A stretch of DNA of 64,000 nucleotides from Aminobacter sp. HY435 (GTDB lineage: Bacteria > Pseudomonadota > Alphaproteobacteria > Rhizobiales > Rhizobiaceae). The DNA lies in contig NZ_JANKZL010000006.1 of NCBI RefSeq assembly GCF_027568395.1, positions 248,001 through 312,000 of the forward strand, in the 5' to 3' direction. The notes beneath the pieces are model-generated. The model worked only from the letters and a program-made list of their open reading frames with translations. It made no database searches and had not been told where the DNA came from. A program made the position numbers and the translations under genes. Positions 34,276 to 43,086 of this stretch are shown one piece after another. The stretch's first letter is position 1; each line of letters opens with the position of its first letter.

Positions 34276-35760
34276 TCAGGCCCCGTACCGCTTCTTCAGA
34301 TGCTCGGTGAAATAAGCCGCGTTGAGCTTTTCGCCGGTGGCGCGTTCGAGCAGTTGCGGCGTCGACCAGCGTGAGCCCTGCGACCAGATGTTGTCGCGGC
34401 GCCAGGTGTTGACCGTCTCGAAATGGCCGCGCGCGATCTCCTCGTTGACTGCGGGATGAGCCTCAACGATCGTCGCCCACTGCTGGGCGGCCATCATCGC
34501 GCCCAGCGTATAGGATGGGAAATAGCCGAAGGCGGCACTTGGCCAGTGCACGTCCTGCATCGGCCCATCGGCGGGGTTGTCGATGGTCGACAGGCCAAGA
34601 TAGTCGCGCATCTTGGCGTCCCAGGCCTCGGGCAGGTCGGCGACCGACAGCCGGCCCGAGACGAGTTCCTGCTCAAGCTCGTAACGCAAGATGACATGCA
34701 GCGGATAGGTCACCTCGTCGGCGTCGACGCGGATCAGGCCGCGCTCGACATGATGCACATGCGGCAGGATCTCGTCGATCGTCCAGCTTTCGCCGAGATG
34801 CTGCTCGACCAGCGGCAGCGCCCAGTGCCAGAAGGCCGGATTGCGGCCGAGCTGCTTTTCGACGAACAGGCTCTGGCTCTCATGCACGGCCATGCCGCGC
34901 GCCTTGCCGAGCGGCCAGTGCGACCAGGCTTCGGGCAGGTTCTGCTCGTAGAGCGCATGGCCGGTCTCATGCAGAACGCCCATCAGCGCCGACAGGAAAT
35001 CGGACGTCTTGTAGCGCGTGGTGATGCGCACGTCCGACGGCACGCCGCCGCAGAACGGGTGGTGCGACACAGACAGGCTGCCGCGCGTCAGGTCGAAGCC
35101 GACCGCGCCCATCATGGCAAGGCCGAGCTCGCGCTGGCGTTCGATGGCATAGATGCCCGACAGCGCGCGTTGCGGATTTTTGGCGAGACGTTCTTGCTGG
35201 ACGGCCAGCGCCTCGGGCACGAAGCCTTTCAGGAAGGCCTTGAGATCAGTGAAGACGGGCGTGATGTCGGCGATGCGATTGCCCGGATCGTACTGCTCCA
35301 TCAGCGCATCGTAGGGAGCGAGGCCGAGCGCGTCCGAGCGCAGCGCCGCCTCTTCGCGCACCAGCGAAACAATGCCTTCGAGCGCCGGCTGGAACCCGGC
35401 CCAGTCATTCTTGGCCCTGAGGTCGCGCCACAGCTGCTCGCAGCGCAGCCGCGCCGACGTCTGCCGTTCGACGAATTCCGACGGCAGGCAGGTCATATTG
35501 GTGTACTGGCGGCGGAATTCGCCGAGCGCGGCCATCTGCTCTTCGTTAAGGGTTTCGGTCTCGGCCGCCGCAATCCAGTCGACGATCTCGGGTGCAGTTG
35601 CCTGCCGGTGGTGCATGCCGGCGAGCGCCGACAGCGCCTCGGCGCGCTTTTCACCGCCGCCGACAGCCATGTGTGTGGCCTCGTCGGCGCCGAGAATTGC
35701 GAGCGCATGCTCCAGCGCTTCCAGCTTGCGGCCGAGTTCGTCGAGTTTTGCGAAGGACAT
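34276..35760 (-). CDS. M32 family metallocarboxypeptidase
   Basis: Thermostable carboxypeptidase 1-type enzyme of 494 residues, cytoplasmic. The zinc motif is HETGH in MGVLHETGHALYEQ (around residue 264), with the downstream acidic helix near GMAVHESQSLFVEKQLGR and the M32-specific HHPFCGGVPSDVRITTRY upstream. Family enzymes trim C-terminal residues from peptides. Length is normal. The start MSFAKLDELGRKLEALEHAL is well placed. It is not in an evident operon. Confidence 0.95.
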   Translation of the reverse strand: MSFAKLDELGRKLEALEHALAILGADEATHMAVGGGEKRAEALSALAGMHHRQATAPEIVDWIAAAETETLNEEQMAALGEFRRQYTNMTCLPSEFVERQTSARLRCEQLWRDLRAKNDWAGFQPALEGIVSLVREEAALRSDALGLAPYDALMEQYDPGNRIADITPVFTDLKAFLKGFVPEALAVQQERLAKNPQRALSGIYAIERQRELGLAMMGAVGFDLTRGSLSVSHHPFCGGVPSDVRITTRYKTSDFLSALMGVLHETGHALYEQNLPEAWSHWPLGKARGMAVHESQSLFVEKQLGRNPAFWHWALPLVEQHLGESWTIDEILPHVHHVERGLIRVDADEVTYPLHVILRYELEQELVSGRLSVADLPEAWDAKMRDYLGLSTIDNPADGPMQDVHWPSAAFGYFPSYTLGAMMAAQQWATIVEAHPAVNEEIARGHFETVNTWRRDNIWSQGSRWSTPQLLERATGEKLNAAYFTEHLKKRYGA

Positions 35761-35952
35761 GGCTTCTCCTCTGTCTCAAATCGCGGCGAGAGGATACCAA
35801 ACCGCGCCCCTTCGCAAGGCCGTTCAGGTGGTCCACCACCTGCCGGAACGGCAGCCGCCATGCTCAAGTCTCGACCAGGATGGCCGGAGGCTACTGACGG
35901 CCAACCGGCGCCCGATGGTCGATCGGACGCCGGCCAGCTTGCGTTATCGGAC

Positions 35953-36375
35953 CTAGCCGCGGCTGGCGTCGCGATTGATCTGGTCGGCGAGGCCGGTGAC
36001 CTGCGCCTGCAACTGGCTGAACTGGCCCGCCGACAGCATGCCGCCATACCCTGCGTCGCTGACTGCCGCCTTGCGGATTGCCGCGTCTTCGGCGCGAAGG
36101 TTGCGCGCGTCCACAGCCGTGATGAGCTTCATCCGGCGATCCGCGGCAATCCTGGCATCGTCGCTGCGAAGCTCGCTCAACACCACGCCGACCGGCCGCA
36201 ATTGCGGCTGCCCCGAGATCGGCGCCGACGAATTGCTGGAATCGCCGTCGCCGGAGTGATCGGATATGCGCGGCTCCCTGACTCCGTGCATGTCATGGTC
36301 GCGTGCAAGGGCCGATGCGAGAGGCGTCGAAACAAGGATTGCGGCAACTGCCGCCTGGACGATCAAAGAGCGCAT
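35953..36375 (-). CDS. small exported protein, unknown function
   Basis: Protein of 140 residues with a signal peptide (MRSLIVQAAVAAILVSTPLA, cleavage near ALA-R). The mature part is hydrophilic with a Ser/Asp-rich stretch (DHSGDGDSSNSS) followed by a helical segment (LSELRSDDARIAADRRMKLI). No family was recognised. GGGAGACG precedes the ATG at 36375; the longer frame from 36474 has no signal peptide at its N-terminus. Some 340 bp upstream without genes hold a repeat element. Confidence 0.7.
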   Translation of the reverse strand: MRSLIVQAAVAAILVSTPLASALARDHDMHGVREPRISDHSGDGDSSNSSAPISGQPQLRPVGVVLSELRSDDARIAADRRMKLITAVDARNLRAEDAAIRKAAVSDAGYGGMLSAGQFSQLQAQVTGLADQINRDASRG

Positions 36376-36614
36376 GGCTGCGTCTCCCGAGTTCGCAGGA
36401 TGCCGTCGGCACCCTGGACTGTTCAGCCCGTCAAGTTCCGTCGCGTCGCGGTGGGAGGTCATCGCCGGCGGCACCCGGACTGCGCCCAGACGTTAGGACC
36501 GCGGCGCAGGCATTCCCAATTAAGAAAAGATAATGTTGGCCGCCATATTTCAAACTGCGCGAAGCCTCTACCGCCTCACATGTGGCGGGTTTTTCGCGCA
36601 CGGGATTTTGATCT

Positions 36615-36717
36615 GGAGCAATTCCAGGAAAAGTGTGACGCGGTTTTCCGTTCGGAATTGCGTCAAGGCAAGGAGATAGAGCGTTTTCGCGATTCGAGGA
36701 AAAGCGAAAATGCTCTA
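36615..36717. repeat. mosaic palindromic repeat, copy 2
   Basis: Inverted copy of the element at 26300-26401, with shared blocks such as GGAAAAGTGTGACGCGGTTT and CGCGATTCGAGGAAAAGCG. Its end CTCTA supplies the TAG stop (36715-36717) of the OmpA-family gene. The rest of the 36376-36614 gap holds nothing recognised. Confidence 0.92.
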
Positions 36718-37746
36718 GCGTTCGGTCAGCTTGAGCTCGATGCGGCGGTTCTTGGAACGCGCATCTGCCGTGTCGGCGGGGTCGAGCGGCTGGAATTCGC
36801 CGAAGCCGGCGGCGACCAGGCGGTTGGCCGGCACCCCGTTTTCAATCAGGAATTTCACAACCGAGGTCGAACGCGCCGAGGAGAGCTCCCAGTTGTCGCG
36901 GTAGCGGCCGGTACCCGACAGCGGAATGTTGTCGGTGTGGCCGTCGACCCGCAGCACCCAGTTGATCTCGGGCGGGATTTCCTTTTGCAGCTCGATGATG
37001 GCGTCGGCAAGCTTCTTCATCTCGCCCTTGCCGGCCTCGTTGATCTCTTCCGAGCCGGTCGGAAACAGCACTTCCGACTGGAACACGAAGCGGTCGCCGA
37101 CGATGCGGATGTTCTCGCGGTCCGACAGGATCTCGCGCAGGCGGCCGAAGAAATCGGAGCGGTAGCGGTTGAGCTCCTGCACGCGCTGGGCCAGCGCCAC
37201 GTTCAGGCGGCGGCCGAGATCGGCGATCTTGGTGTTGGACTCCTTGTCGCGCGCTTCCGAGGCATTGAGCGCTTCTTCGAGAGCGCCGATCTGCCGGCGC
37301 AGCGCGGCGATCTGCTGGTTGAGCAGTTCGACCTGGCTGAGCGCGCGCTGGCTGACCTGGCGTTCGTTTTCGAGTTCGCCCGACAGCGCGCCAATACGCG
37401 CGGTCGCCTGCTCGCCGGCGCCCGTCCCTTGCGACAGCAGTTGCTCCAGCCGGCTCTTTTCCGATTCGGCGGCAGACAGCGACGCCTGCAGGTTGGCCAG
37501 CGTGTCCTCCGTGTCCTGGGCATTGGATTTTTCCAGCGCCAGAAGCTGGGTCAGCTCGTTGATCTGCGAGTTGAGCCTGTTCAGCACCTCGTCCTTGCCC
37601 GATATTTCGCGGCTGAGCAGGAACTGCGCCAGCACGAAAACCGAGAGCAGGAACATGATGGCAAGCAGCAGGGTCGACAGTGCGTCGACGAAACCGGGCC
37701 AATAGTCGATACGGCGATCACCTCGCCGCCCACGCGCCAGAGCCAC
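36715..37746 (-). CDS. OmpA/MotB-like peptidoglycan-binding membrane protein
   Basis: Inner-membrane-anchored protein of 343 residues. One N-terminal helix, YWPGFVDALSTLLLAIMF, has Asp21 at its start, in the place of the proton-accepting Asp of MotB. A long coiled coil follows (about 50-180, SQINELTQLLALEKSNAQD onward), then an OmpA-like peptidoglycan-binding domain (VLRVDGHTDNIPLSGTGRYR, SSARSTSVVKFLIENGVPAN, AGFGEFQPLDPADTADAR). Start GTG directly abuts the TAA of the ExbB/MotA-like gene upstream, so they form one unit: a stator-like proton channel of unassigned role. The stop lies in a repeat. Confidence 0.9.
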   Translation of the reverse strand: MALARGRRGDRRIDYWPGFVDALSTLLLAIMFLLSVFVLAQFLLSREISGKDEVLNRLNSQINELTQLLALEKSNAQDTEDTLANLQASLSAAESEKSRLEQLLSQGTGAGEQATARIGALSGELENERQVSQRALSQVELLNQQIAALRRQIGALEEALNASEARDKESNTKIADLGRRLNVALAQRVQELNRYRSDFFGRLREILSDRENIRIVGDRFVFQSEVLFPTGSEEINEAGKGEMKKLADAIIELQKEIPPEINWVLRVDGHTDNIPLSGTGRYRDNWELSSARSTSVVKFLIENGVPANRLVAAGFGEFQPLDPADTADARSKNRRIELKLTER

Positions 37747-38766
37747 TTAGTGGACTCCCTCTTTCTTGAGGGCGTCGGCGATTTTCTCCAGCGTGTTGCG
37801 CATCGCCTTCTGCTCGTCGGACTGCGCCTCGACCCAGTCGCGCATGATCTGCTGCTCGCTGCGCATGTTCTTGACCAGACCGGATATGCCGTCGGCGAGA
37901 TTGGCCATGGCGGCAGCGACGCGCGGATTGGATCCGCCCTGCTCCTGCATGTTGCGCAGCCGCTCGGACAGCGCGCGGATCTCGTCGGACGAGCCGCCCT
38001 TGCTGTCGGCGCCGACGATATCGGAGGACAGGTCGGTGACCGAAGACAGCCAGTTTTCCAGTTCGGTGTAGAAGCGCGTCTGGGCGCGGCCGGCCTGCAG
38101 GTCTAGGAAGCCCAGAACCAGCGACCCGGAGAGACCGAACAGCGATGACGAGAATGCCGTGCCCATGCCTTGCAATGGCGCGGCAAGACCGGCCTTCAGC
38201 GCCTCGAGCACGGCGGCCGCGTCGCCCGTGCCGGGATCCAGCGACTGGATGGTGTCGCCAATCGAGCCGATGGTCGCCAGCAGGCCCCAGAAGGTGCCGA
38301 GCAGGCCGAGGAAGACCAGCAGGCCGACGAGATAGCGCGATACGTCGCGGCTTTCATCGAGGCGGGTGGCGATCGAGTCGAGCATCGTCCGCATCGAGCT
38401 GGTCGAAAACGCCATCGACGACGAGCGGCTGAGCATGGCCTTCATCGGCGCAAGCAGCACCGGCTCCGTCGCTTCGGTGCCGGCGCGGAACGAATTGACC
38501 CAGCGAACCTCCCGGAACAGGCGCATCACCTGTGCGAAGGCGAGGCCGATACCGACGACAAGCACGCCGAGGATCAGGCCGTTGAGGCCGGGATTGGTGC
38601 CGAAAGCCCCGGAAATCTGCCGCGTCAGGATCGCCGCTATGAACGCCACGATCGCCAGGAAGATGATCATCGTCAGCAGGAACACCTGAGGCGAGGACAG
38701 CCGGTACGGATCGTAGCTAAGGACGTCGGAGCCTTTTCCAGCCCCTGGTGTTTTCAGCAATGCCAT
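37747..38766 (-). CDS. MotA/TolQ/ExbB-family proton channel protein
   Basis: Membrane protein of 339 residues with about four helices. The first two are near the N-terminus (VFLLTMIIFLAIVAFIAAIL and LNGLILGVLVVGIGLAFAQV). The conserved pore pair follows, ending in LGLLGTFWGLLATIGSIGDT and MGTAFSSSLFGLSGSLVLGF, the MotA_ExbB signature. A soluble helical tail of about 90 residues ends it. It is distinct from the TolQ encoded at 52.8 kb. The downstream MotB/OmpA-like gene starts on the next base after the stop. Together they resemble flagellar MotAB or ZorAB but lie with no flagellar or defence genes. Confidence 0.9.
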   Translation of the reverse strand: MALLKTPGAGKGSDVLSYDPYRLSSPQVFLLTMIIFLAIVAFIAAILTRQISGAFGTNPGLNGLILGVLVVGIGLAFAQVMRLFREVRWVNSFRAGTEATEPVLLAPMKAMLSRSSSMAFSTSSMRTMLDSIATRLDESRDVSRYLVGLLVFLGLLGTFWGLLATIGSIGDTIQSLDPGTGDAAAVLEALKAGLAAPLQGMGTAFSSSLFGLSGSLVLGFLDLQAGRAQTRFYTELENWLSSVTDLSSDIVGADSKGGSSDEIRALSERLRNMQEQGGSNPRVAAAMANLADGISGLVKNMRSEQQIMRDWVEAQSDEQKAMRNTLEKIADALKKEGVH

Positions 38767-38869
38767 CGGCGCCCCGGTTCCAATTCCCGCGAATACTCGC
38801 CCATGACTGTAAGCGGAAATGTGACGAAAATGAAAGGCGCTTGCGCGGCCTGCGCCGTCGATGCCCCGG

Positions 38870-39553
38870 CTAAAGCCGGGCAACGACCAGCAGATCGATC
38901 ATCGCCGCGACGTGCAGCCCCGCGCCCGTGACCACAAATCCATGCCAGACCGCGCTCTGGAAGCGCAGGCGCTGCCAGGCGTAGAACACCACGCCGCAGG
39001 AGTAGACCACGCCGCCGGCGAAGAGCAGCCACAAGGTCGTCGTAGGCAGGGTGACGATCAAAGGGCGCAGGATGACGACGCCGCTCCAGCCCATGGCGAG
39101 ATAGAATGCGATTGCCAGACGGTCGAGCCGGCCGGGCAAGAACAGCTTGATGGACATGCCCGCAGCAGCAGCCGACCAGACGATGCAGGCCATCCACATC
39201 GCCGTGGAGCGGTCGAGCTGGGTCAGGAACGGCGTGTAGGTCGCCGCGATCAGCAAATAGATGCCGGCGTGGTCGAAGCGTCTCAGCACCCATTTGGCCG
39301 GCGAGATGGGCCAGAGATTGTAGATCAGGGAGACCGTCAGCACGGTGAGCAGCGCCACCACGAAAACCACGGCGGCGAGATATTCGCCAGCCGCGGTATG
39401 GACGGCCGAGATCGACAGCAGTACCGCGCCAGCCGCGACCGCAAGAACGATGCCGACAGCATGGACAATGCCGTCGGCGATCAGTTCGGCGCGCGAATGA
39501 CTGTAGCGCCCGATGAAAGGCACAGCAGTCCGTTGATGTTGATTGTCCGACAT
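38870..39553 (-). CDS. hemolysin III / TrhA family membrane protein
   Basis: Seven-helix membrane protein of 227 residues, the PAQR-related hemolysin III (TrhA) family. The N-terminal cytoplasmic part RYSHSRAELIADGIVHAVGI opens it; RRFDHAGIYLLIAATYTPFL carries the conserved RxxDHxxI/YTP motif; AVWHGFVVTGAGLHVAAMI holds the late conserved His residues. TrhA is linked to membrane-energy homeostasis in E. coli; lysis activity is doubtful. The ATG at 39553 is chosen. Confidence 0.92.
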   Translation of the reverse strand: MSDNQHQRTAVPFIGRYSHSRAELIADGIVHAVGIVLAVAAGAVLLSISAVHTAAGEYLAAVVFVVALLTVLTVSLIYNLWPISPAKWVLRRFDHAGIYLLIAATYTPFLTQLDRSTAMWMACIVWSAAAAGMSIKLFLPGRLDRLAIAFYLAMGWSGVVILRPLIVTLPTTTLWLLFAGGVVYSCGVVFYAWQRLRFQSAVWHGFVVTGAGLHVAAMIDLLVVARL

Positions 39554-39625
39554 GGCCCGTCCCTGCGCGGCCTCCACTATGGGCAGGCGCAGGGCTTGGG
39601 CGCAAGAAGCCGCGAACGCGGCGGA

Positions 39626-40426
39626 TCAGCGCGGTGTGACCGGCTTCTTCAGCGTCTTCAGCAGCGAGCGGTGGATCGTCTCGTTGCCGGCGACGATCGA
39701 GCCGCCGTCGAGCATGTCCTGGCCACCCTTGCCATCGGAGACGAAACCGCCGGCCTCGCGGACGAGCAGGATGCCGGCAGCGACGTCCCATGGCGACAGC
39801 GCGGTTTCCCAGAAACCATCCATGCGACCGGCAGCGACATAAGCCAGGTCGAGCGCGGCCGAGCCGAGCCGGCGGACGCCCGCCACTTCGCCCATGACGT
39901 TGCGCAGTTCGAGCAGGAAGTTGCCGTGATGGCCGCGGCCGAGATGCGGCACGCCGCAACCGATGACGGCGTCCGACAGCTTGGCGCGGCCGGAGACGCG
40001 CAGGCGGCGGTCGTTGAGGAAGGCGCCGCCGCCGCGTTCGGACGTGTACAGCTCATCCATCGCCGGGTTGTAGATGACGGCGGCGACGATCTGGCCCTGA
40101 CGCTCCAGCGCGATCGAGATCGAGAACACGGGAATGCCGTGCAGGAAGTTGGTGGTGCCGTCGAGCGGATCGACGATCCAGCGATGCTGGCTGTCCTCGC
40201 CTTCGACGGCGCCCCGCTCTTCCATCAGGAAGCCGTAGCCGGGACGCGCCTTCGACAGTTCGGCGAAGATGATGTCTTCGGCCTTGCGGTCGGCCTGGCT
40301 GACATAGTCGCCCGGTCCCTTCAGCGAAACCTGCAGGTTCTGCACTTCGCCGAAGTCGCGCGCCAGCGAACGGCCGGCCTTCATGGCGGCCTGCACCATG
40401 ACATTTAGGATCGCTGAACGCGCCAT
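39626..40426 (-). CDS. suhB: inositol monophosphatase family protein
   Basis: Mg-dependent phosphatase of 266 residues in the SuhB/IMPase family. Metal-site motifs are WIVDPLDGTTNFLHGIPVF and, near the C-terminus, SPWDVAAGILLVREAGG; the first Glu motif MEERGA is also present. It removes phosphate from inositol-1-phosphate; in E. coli SuhB also takes part in rRNA antitermination. It follows efp by 25 bp on the same strand and is probably co-transcribed with it. Confidence 0.93.
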   Translation of the reverse strand: MARSAILNVMVQAAMKAGRSLARDFGEVQNLQVSLKGPGDYVSQADRKAEDIIFAELSKARPGYGFLMEERGAVEGEDSQHRWIVDPLDGTTNFLHGIPVFSISIALERQGQIVAAVIYNPAMDELYTSERGGGAFLNDRRLRVSGRAKLSDAVIGCGVPHLGRGHHGNFLLELRNVMGEVAGVRRLGSAALDLAYVAAGRMDGFWETALSPWDVAAGILLVREAGGFVSDGKGGQDMLDGGSIVAGNETIHRSLLKTLKKPVTPR

Positions 40427-40451
40427 GATCTAGAACTCTCCGTTGCCGTGC

Positions 40452-41018
40452 TCAGTCCGCGCGGCGGACGTAGGTGAGCTCGTTGGTGTCGACGATAATG
40501 CGCTCGCCCGAGGAGATGAATGGCGGAACCAGAACGCGGACGCCATTCTCGAGAACGGCCGGCTTGTAGGACGAAGCAGCCGTCTGGCCCTTCACGACCG
40601 GGTCGGCCTCGGTGATCGTCAGCGTCACCTGGTCGGGCAGCGCGATGCCGATCGGACGCTCGTCGTACAGCTCGACGGTGACCATCATGCCGTCCTGCAG
40701 GAATGCGGCGCGGTCGCCGACGAAGTCCTTCTGCAACTCGAGCTGTTCGTAGCTTTCGGTGTCCATGAACACCAGCGCCTCGCCCTGTTCGTAGAGGAAC
40801 GAGAAGTCCTTCTGCTCGAGGCGGATCTTCTCCACCGTCTCGGCAGAGCGGAAACGCTCGTTGAGCTTGGTGCCGTTGATGAGGTTCTTCAGTTCGACCT
40901 GATTGTACGCACCACCCTTGCCGGGCTTGACGTGATTGGTCCTGACCGCCACCCACAGGCCGCCGTCATGCTCGATGACGTTGCCGGGACGGATTTCGTT
41001 GCCGTTGATCTTGGCCAT
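40452..41018 (-). CDS. efp: elongation factor P
   Basis: Translation factor relieving ribosome stalling at proline runs; 188 residues, complete. It starts [20 protein letters not shown], and the modified-residue loop reads [15 protein letters not shown] with Lys in the tip position. This is the lysine-type EF-P, which needs the EpmA/EpmB modification set; those genes are not in the window. The three-domain length is normal. The suhB-like gene follows in the same direction. Confidence 0.97.
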   Translation of the reverse strand: MAKINGNEIRPGNVIEHDGGLWVAVRTNHVKPGKGGAYNQVELKNLINGTKLNERFRSAETVEKIRLEQKDFSFLYEQGEALVFMDTESYEQLELQKDFVGDRAAFLQDGMMVTVELYDERPIGIALPDQVTLTITEADPVVKGQTAASSYKPAVLENGVRVLVPPFISSGERIIVDTNELTYVRRAD

Positions 41019-41122
41019 GCTTGGGTTCCGGAAGAGAGGTTCGCGCCGGAAGGGGCGCTATCGGCGCCTCCAAGACCACAAAATGCCCTTCGAGGCAAGA
41101 GAACTCGCGATTTTCGCTGATA

Positions 41123-42262
41123 TCAGCGGATGCGGTTTCCCCGCTCCAGCGCCTGCTTCATCTCCACATCCGTCAGCCCGCGCAGGAAGTCGTCCATCTC
41201 CGGGTCGGTCAGCCCGGCGCGGCGTGCATTGATGTACCATGCGCCGGCCAGGATCGGATCGGGATCGACCCCGATGCCGCCCATGTAGAACTTGGCAAGG
41301 CGATTTTGCGCGGCGACATTGCCGCCTTCGGCAGCCAGCTTCATCCAGCCGAAAGCCGACTTGAGGTCGCGCTCGCCGCCGCGGCCGCCGACCATCCACA
41401 AGGCCAGGTCGAACTGCGCCGTGTCGTAGTTCTGCCGCGCCGCCTGGACCAGCAGCAGCCTGGCCCGCCTGTCGTCGCGCAGCCGCCCGCCGACGCCGTT
41501 GGCGTAGACCTGCGACATCGCGTATTGCGCGTCGGCCAGCCCCGTGGCCGCGGCGCGTTCGAAATAGGGCACCGCCTTTTCGAGCCCCTTGGAGCCGGGC
41601 TCGCGCTGGATCAGCATCTGCGCATAGTTGAACTGGGCGAGCCGGTTGCCGGCTTCGGCCGCTGCCTGCATCAGCGCGCTGGCGGCCTTGTCATCGCGGT
41701 TGACGTATTTCCCGTCGAGCAGCAGCAGGGCGTACTGGAATTGCGCCTCGGGCACGCCTTGTTCGGCTGCCGCTTCATACCACCTGGCAGCAGCGCCATC
41801 ATTGCGCGCGACGCCGAGGCCGCGCGACAGGATTTCGGCGACCAGCGTCTGGGCTGCGGCGTCGCCGGCTTCGGCGCGCGGAACAGCAAGATTGTAGGCG
41901 GTCTTGTAGAGCCCGCGCTGGAACGCGCCATAGGCTTCGTCGGACGGCTTGCCGCCGAAGCGGTTGGGGTCGATGCCATCCCTCGGCTTGGCCGTCGGGT
42001 TGGCGCCAAGATCTGGCGCCTGTCCGGGAGCCGTCTCGCTGGCCGGCGTGCCCTGCGGAAGCGGCGGAACCATCGGCATGACCGCGTCGAGCGGCATCGG
42101 CGCGGGGCCAAAACGGCTGGGGTCGATGCTGTCTGCCGGCTTGCCCAGCGAGGGCACGGCACCCGCATCGGACGCAGTCAGCGGCGCGCTCTCGACAGCC
42201 ATCGCGGGCTCGAGCCCGAAGCCCAGGCACAACAATGAAGCGAGAAGGCGCGACCTGTTCAT
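41123..42262 (-). CDS. exported Sel1-repeat protein
   Basis: Secreted protein of 379 residues. The signal peptide is MNRSRLLASLLCLGFGLEPA, cleaved near AMA-V. A Pro-rich segment of about 100 residues follows. The C-terminal 230 residues consist of about six Sel1-like repeats (for instance GAAARWYEAAAEQGVPEAQF, SALMQAAAEAGNRLAQFNYA, ARLLLVQAARQNYDTAQFDL). Such proteins are scaffolds. The ATG at 42262 starts two bases after the TAG of the ThiE-like gene upstream, so the two are coupled. Confidence 0.88.
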   Translation of the reverse strand: MNRSRLLASLLCLGFGLEPAMAVESAPLTASDAGAVPSLGKPADSIDPSRFGPAPMPLDAVMPMVPPLPQGTPASETAPGQAPDLGANPTAKPRDGIDPNRFGGKPSDEAYGAFQRGLYKTAYNLAVPRAEAGDAAAQTLVAEILSRGLGVARNDGAAARWYEAAAEQGVPEAQFQYALLLLDGKYVNRDDKAASALMQAAAEAGNRLAQFNYAQMLIQREPGSKGLEKAVPYFERAAATGLADAQYAMSQVYANGVGGRLRDDRRARLLLVQAARQNYDTAQFDLALWMVGGRGGERDLKSAFGWMKLAAEGGNVAAQNRLAKFYMGGIGVDPDPILAGAWYINARRAGLTDPEMDDFLRGLTDVEMKQALERGNRIR

Positions 42263-42264
42263 TG

Positions 42265-42912
42265 CTAGCCCTCGAAATGCGGCGCAGTCTCGTCGAGCAG
42301 CGCATTGGCGCGGGCCACAGCTTCGCCAGGGTCGATGCCGTCGCCGAACACCGCCGACGACAGGGCGACGAACTCTGCCCCCGTCGCCGCGACGGCCGCG
42401 ACCGATGCGATGTCCGAACCTGCCATGACGATGCAGGGGATCTCGATCATCTCGGCCCACCACTGGCCGAGCGACAGATTGCGCGAATGCGGCTCTGGCT
42501 TGTTGTCGAAACCGAACCGACCGAAGAAGATGTAGTCTGGACGCTCCTCGCCAAGTTCAAGCGCGTCGTCGCGCGTCTTGGCACCGCCGGCGCCGACCAT
42601 CATGCGGTCCTGATAGCTTTCGACGGCTTCGGCGAGCGCATCCTTGTTGCCGTCGACATGGATGCCGTCGGCATGGATGCGCCCGGCGACGCGCGTGTCG
42701 CCGGCAACGACCACGGCGACGCCGGCCGCGCGCGCTGCGGCGGCGACCTTTTCGGCGAAGCTCTGGAAGGAGACGGCGTCAACGCCCTCGTCCGGCAGGA
42801 TCAGCGAGGCGACATCCCCACCCGACAATGCGGCCGCGACAGCCTCAGGCTTCACCGAGGGCGGCGCGATCAGGACGATGCGGCAGCGATTGGGCGGCGT
42901 GTTTGCGTTCAT
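42265..42912 (-). CDS. thiamine phosphate synthase-like protein
   Basis: TIM-barrel protein of 215 residues related to ThiE/TenI. Parallels include RCRIVLIAPPSVKPEAV at the start, HADGIHVDGNKDALAEAV (ThiE has GVHLGQEDL here), MVGAGGAKTRDDALELGEER and YIFFGRFGFDNKPEP. The pyrophosphate-binding Gly-rich end is less clear, and the typical Lys/Arg substrate residues are partly changed, so it is a paralogue whose activity is uncertain. It overlaps no thi operon. The Sel1-repeat gene follows at once. Confidence 0.82.
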   Translation of the reverse strand: MNANTPPNRCRIVLIAPPSVKPEAVAAALSGGDVASLILPDEGVDAVSFQSFAEKVAAAARAAGVAVVVAGDTRVAGRIHADGIHVDGNKDALAEAVESYQDRMMVGAGGAKTRDDALELGEERPDYIFFGRFGFDNKPEPHSRNLSLGQWWAEMIEIPCIVMAGSDIASVAAVAATGAEFVALSSAVFGDGIDPGEAVARANALLDETAPHFEG

Positions 42913-43086
42913 CTTCCTCGGTCCGGATGCTTGTCGCCTATGCAAGGCGATCATGTTTGCATTGGGGCATAGAACAAAGTGTTGCCGTTGAACAGGACGC
43001 GCAGCCCAACCCAAGCACATGAAAAGATTGGAGCGGCTCTCGCCAAGCCGCCGCGATCGGGCTATTTCCGAAGCGAAAGGCTCTCC

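Noticed and set aside
34423-38106. A 1227-codon open frame on the plus strand
   Set aside because: It lies opposite the carboxypeptidase, exported protein and stator genes. It has no recognisable domain and is a GC-rich antisense shadow.
36715-38766. A Zorya phage-defence system
   Set aside because: Only ZorA/ZorB-like channel genes are present. No ZorC, ZorD or ZorE homologue lies within 10 kb, and the pair looks like a conserved rhizobial gene set.
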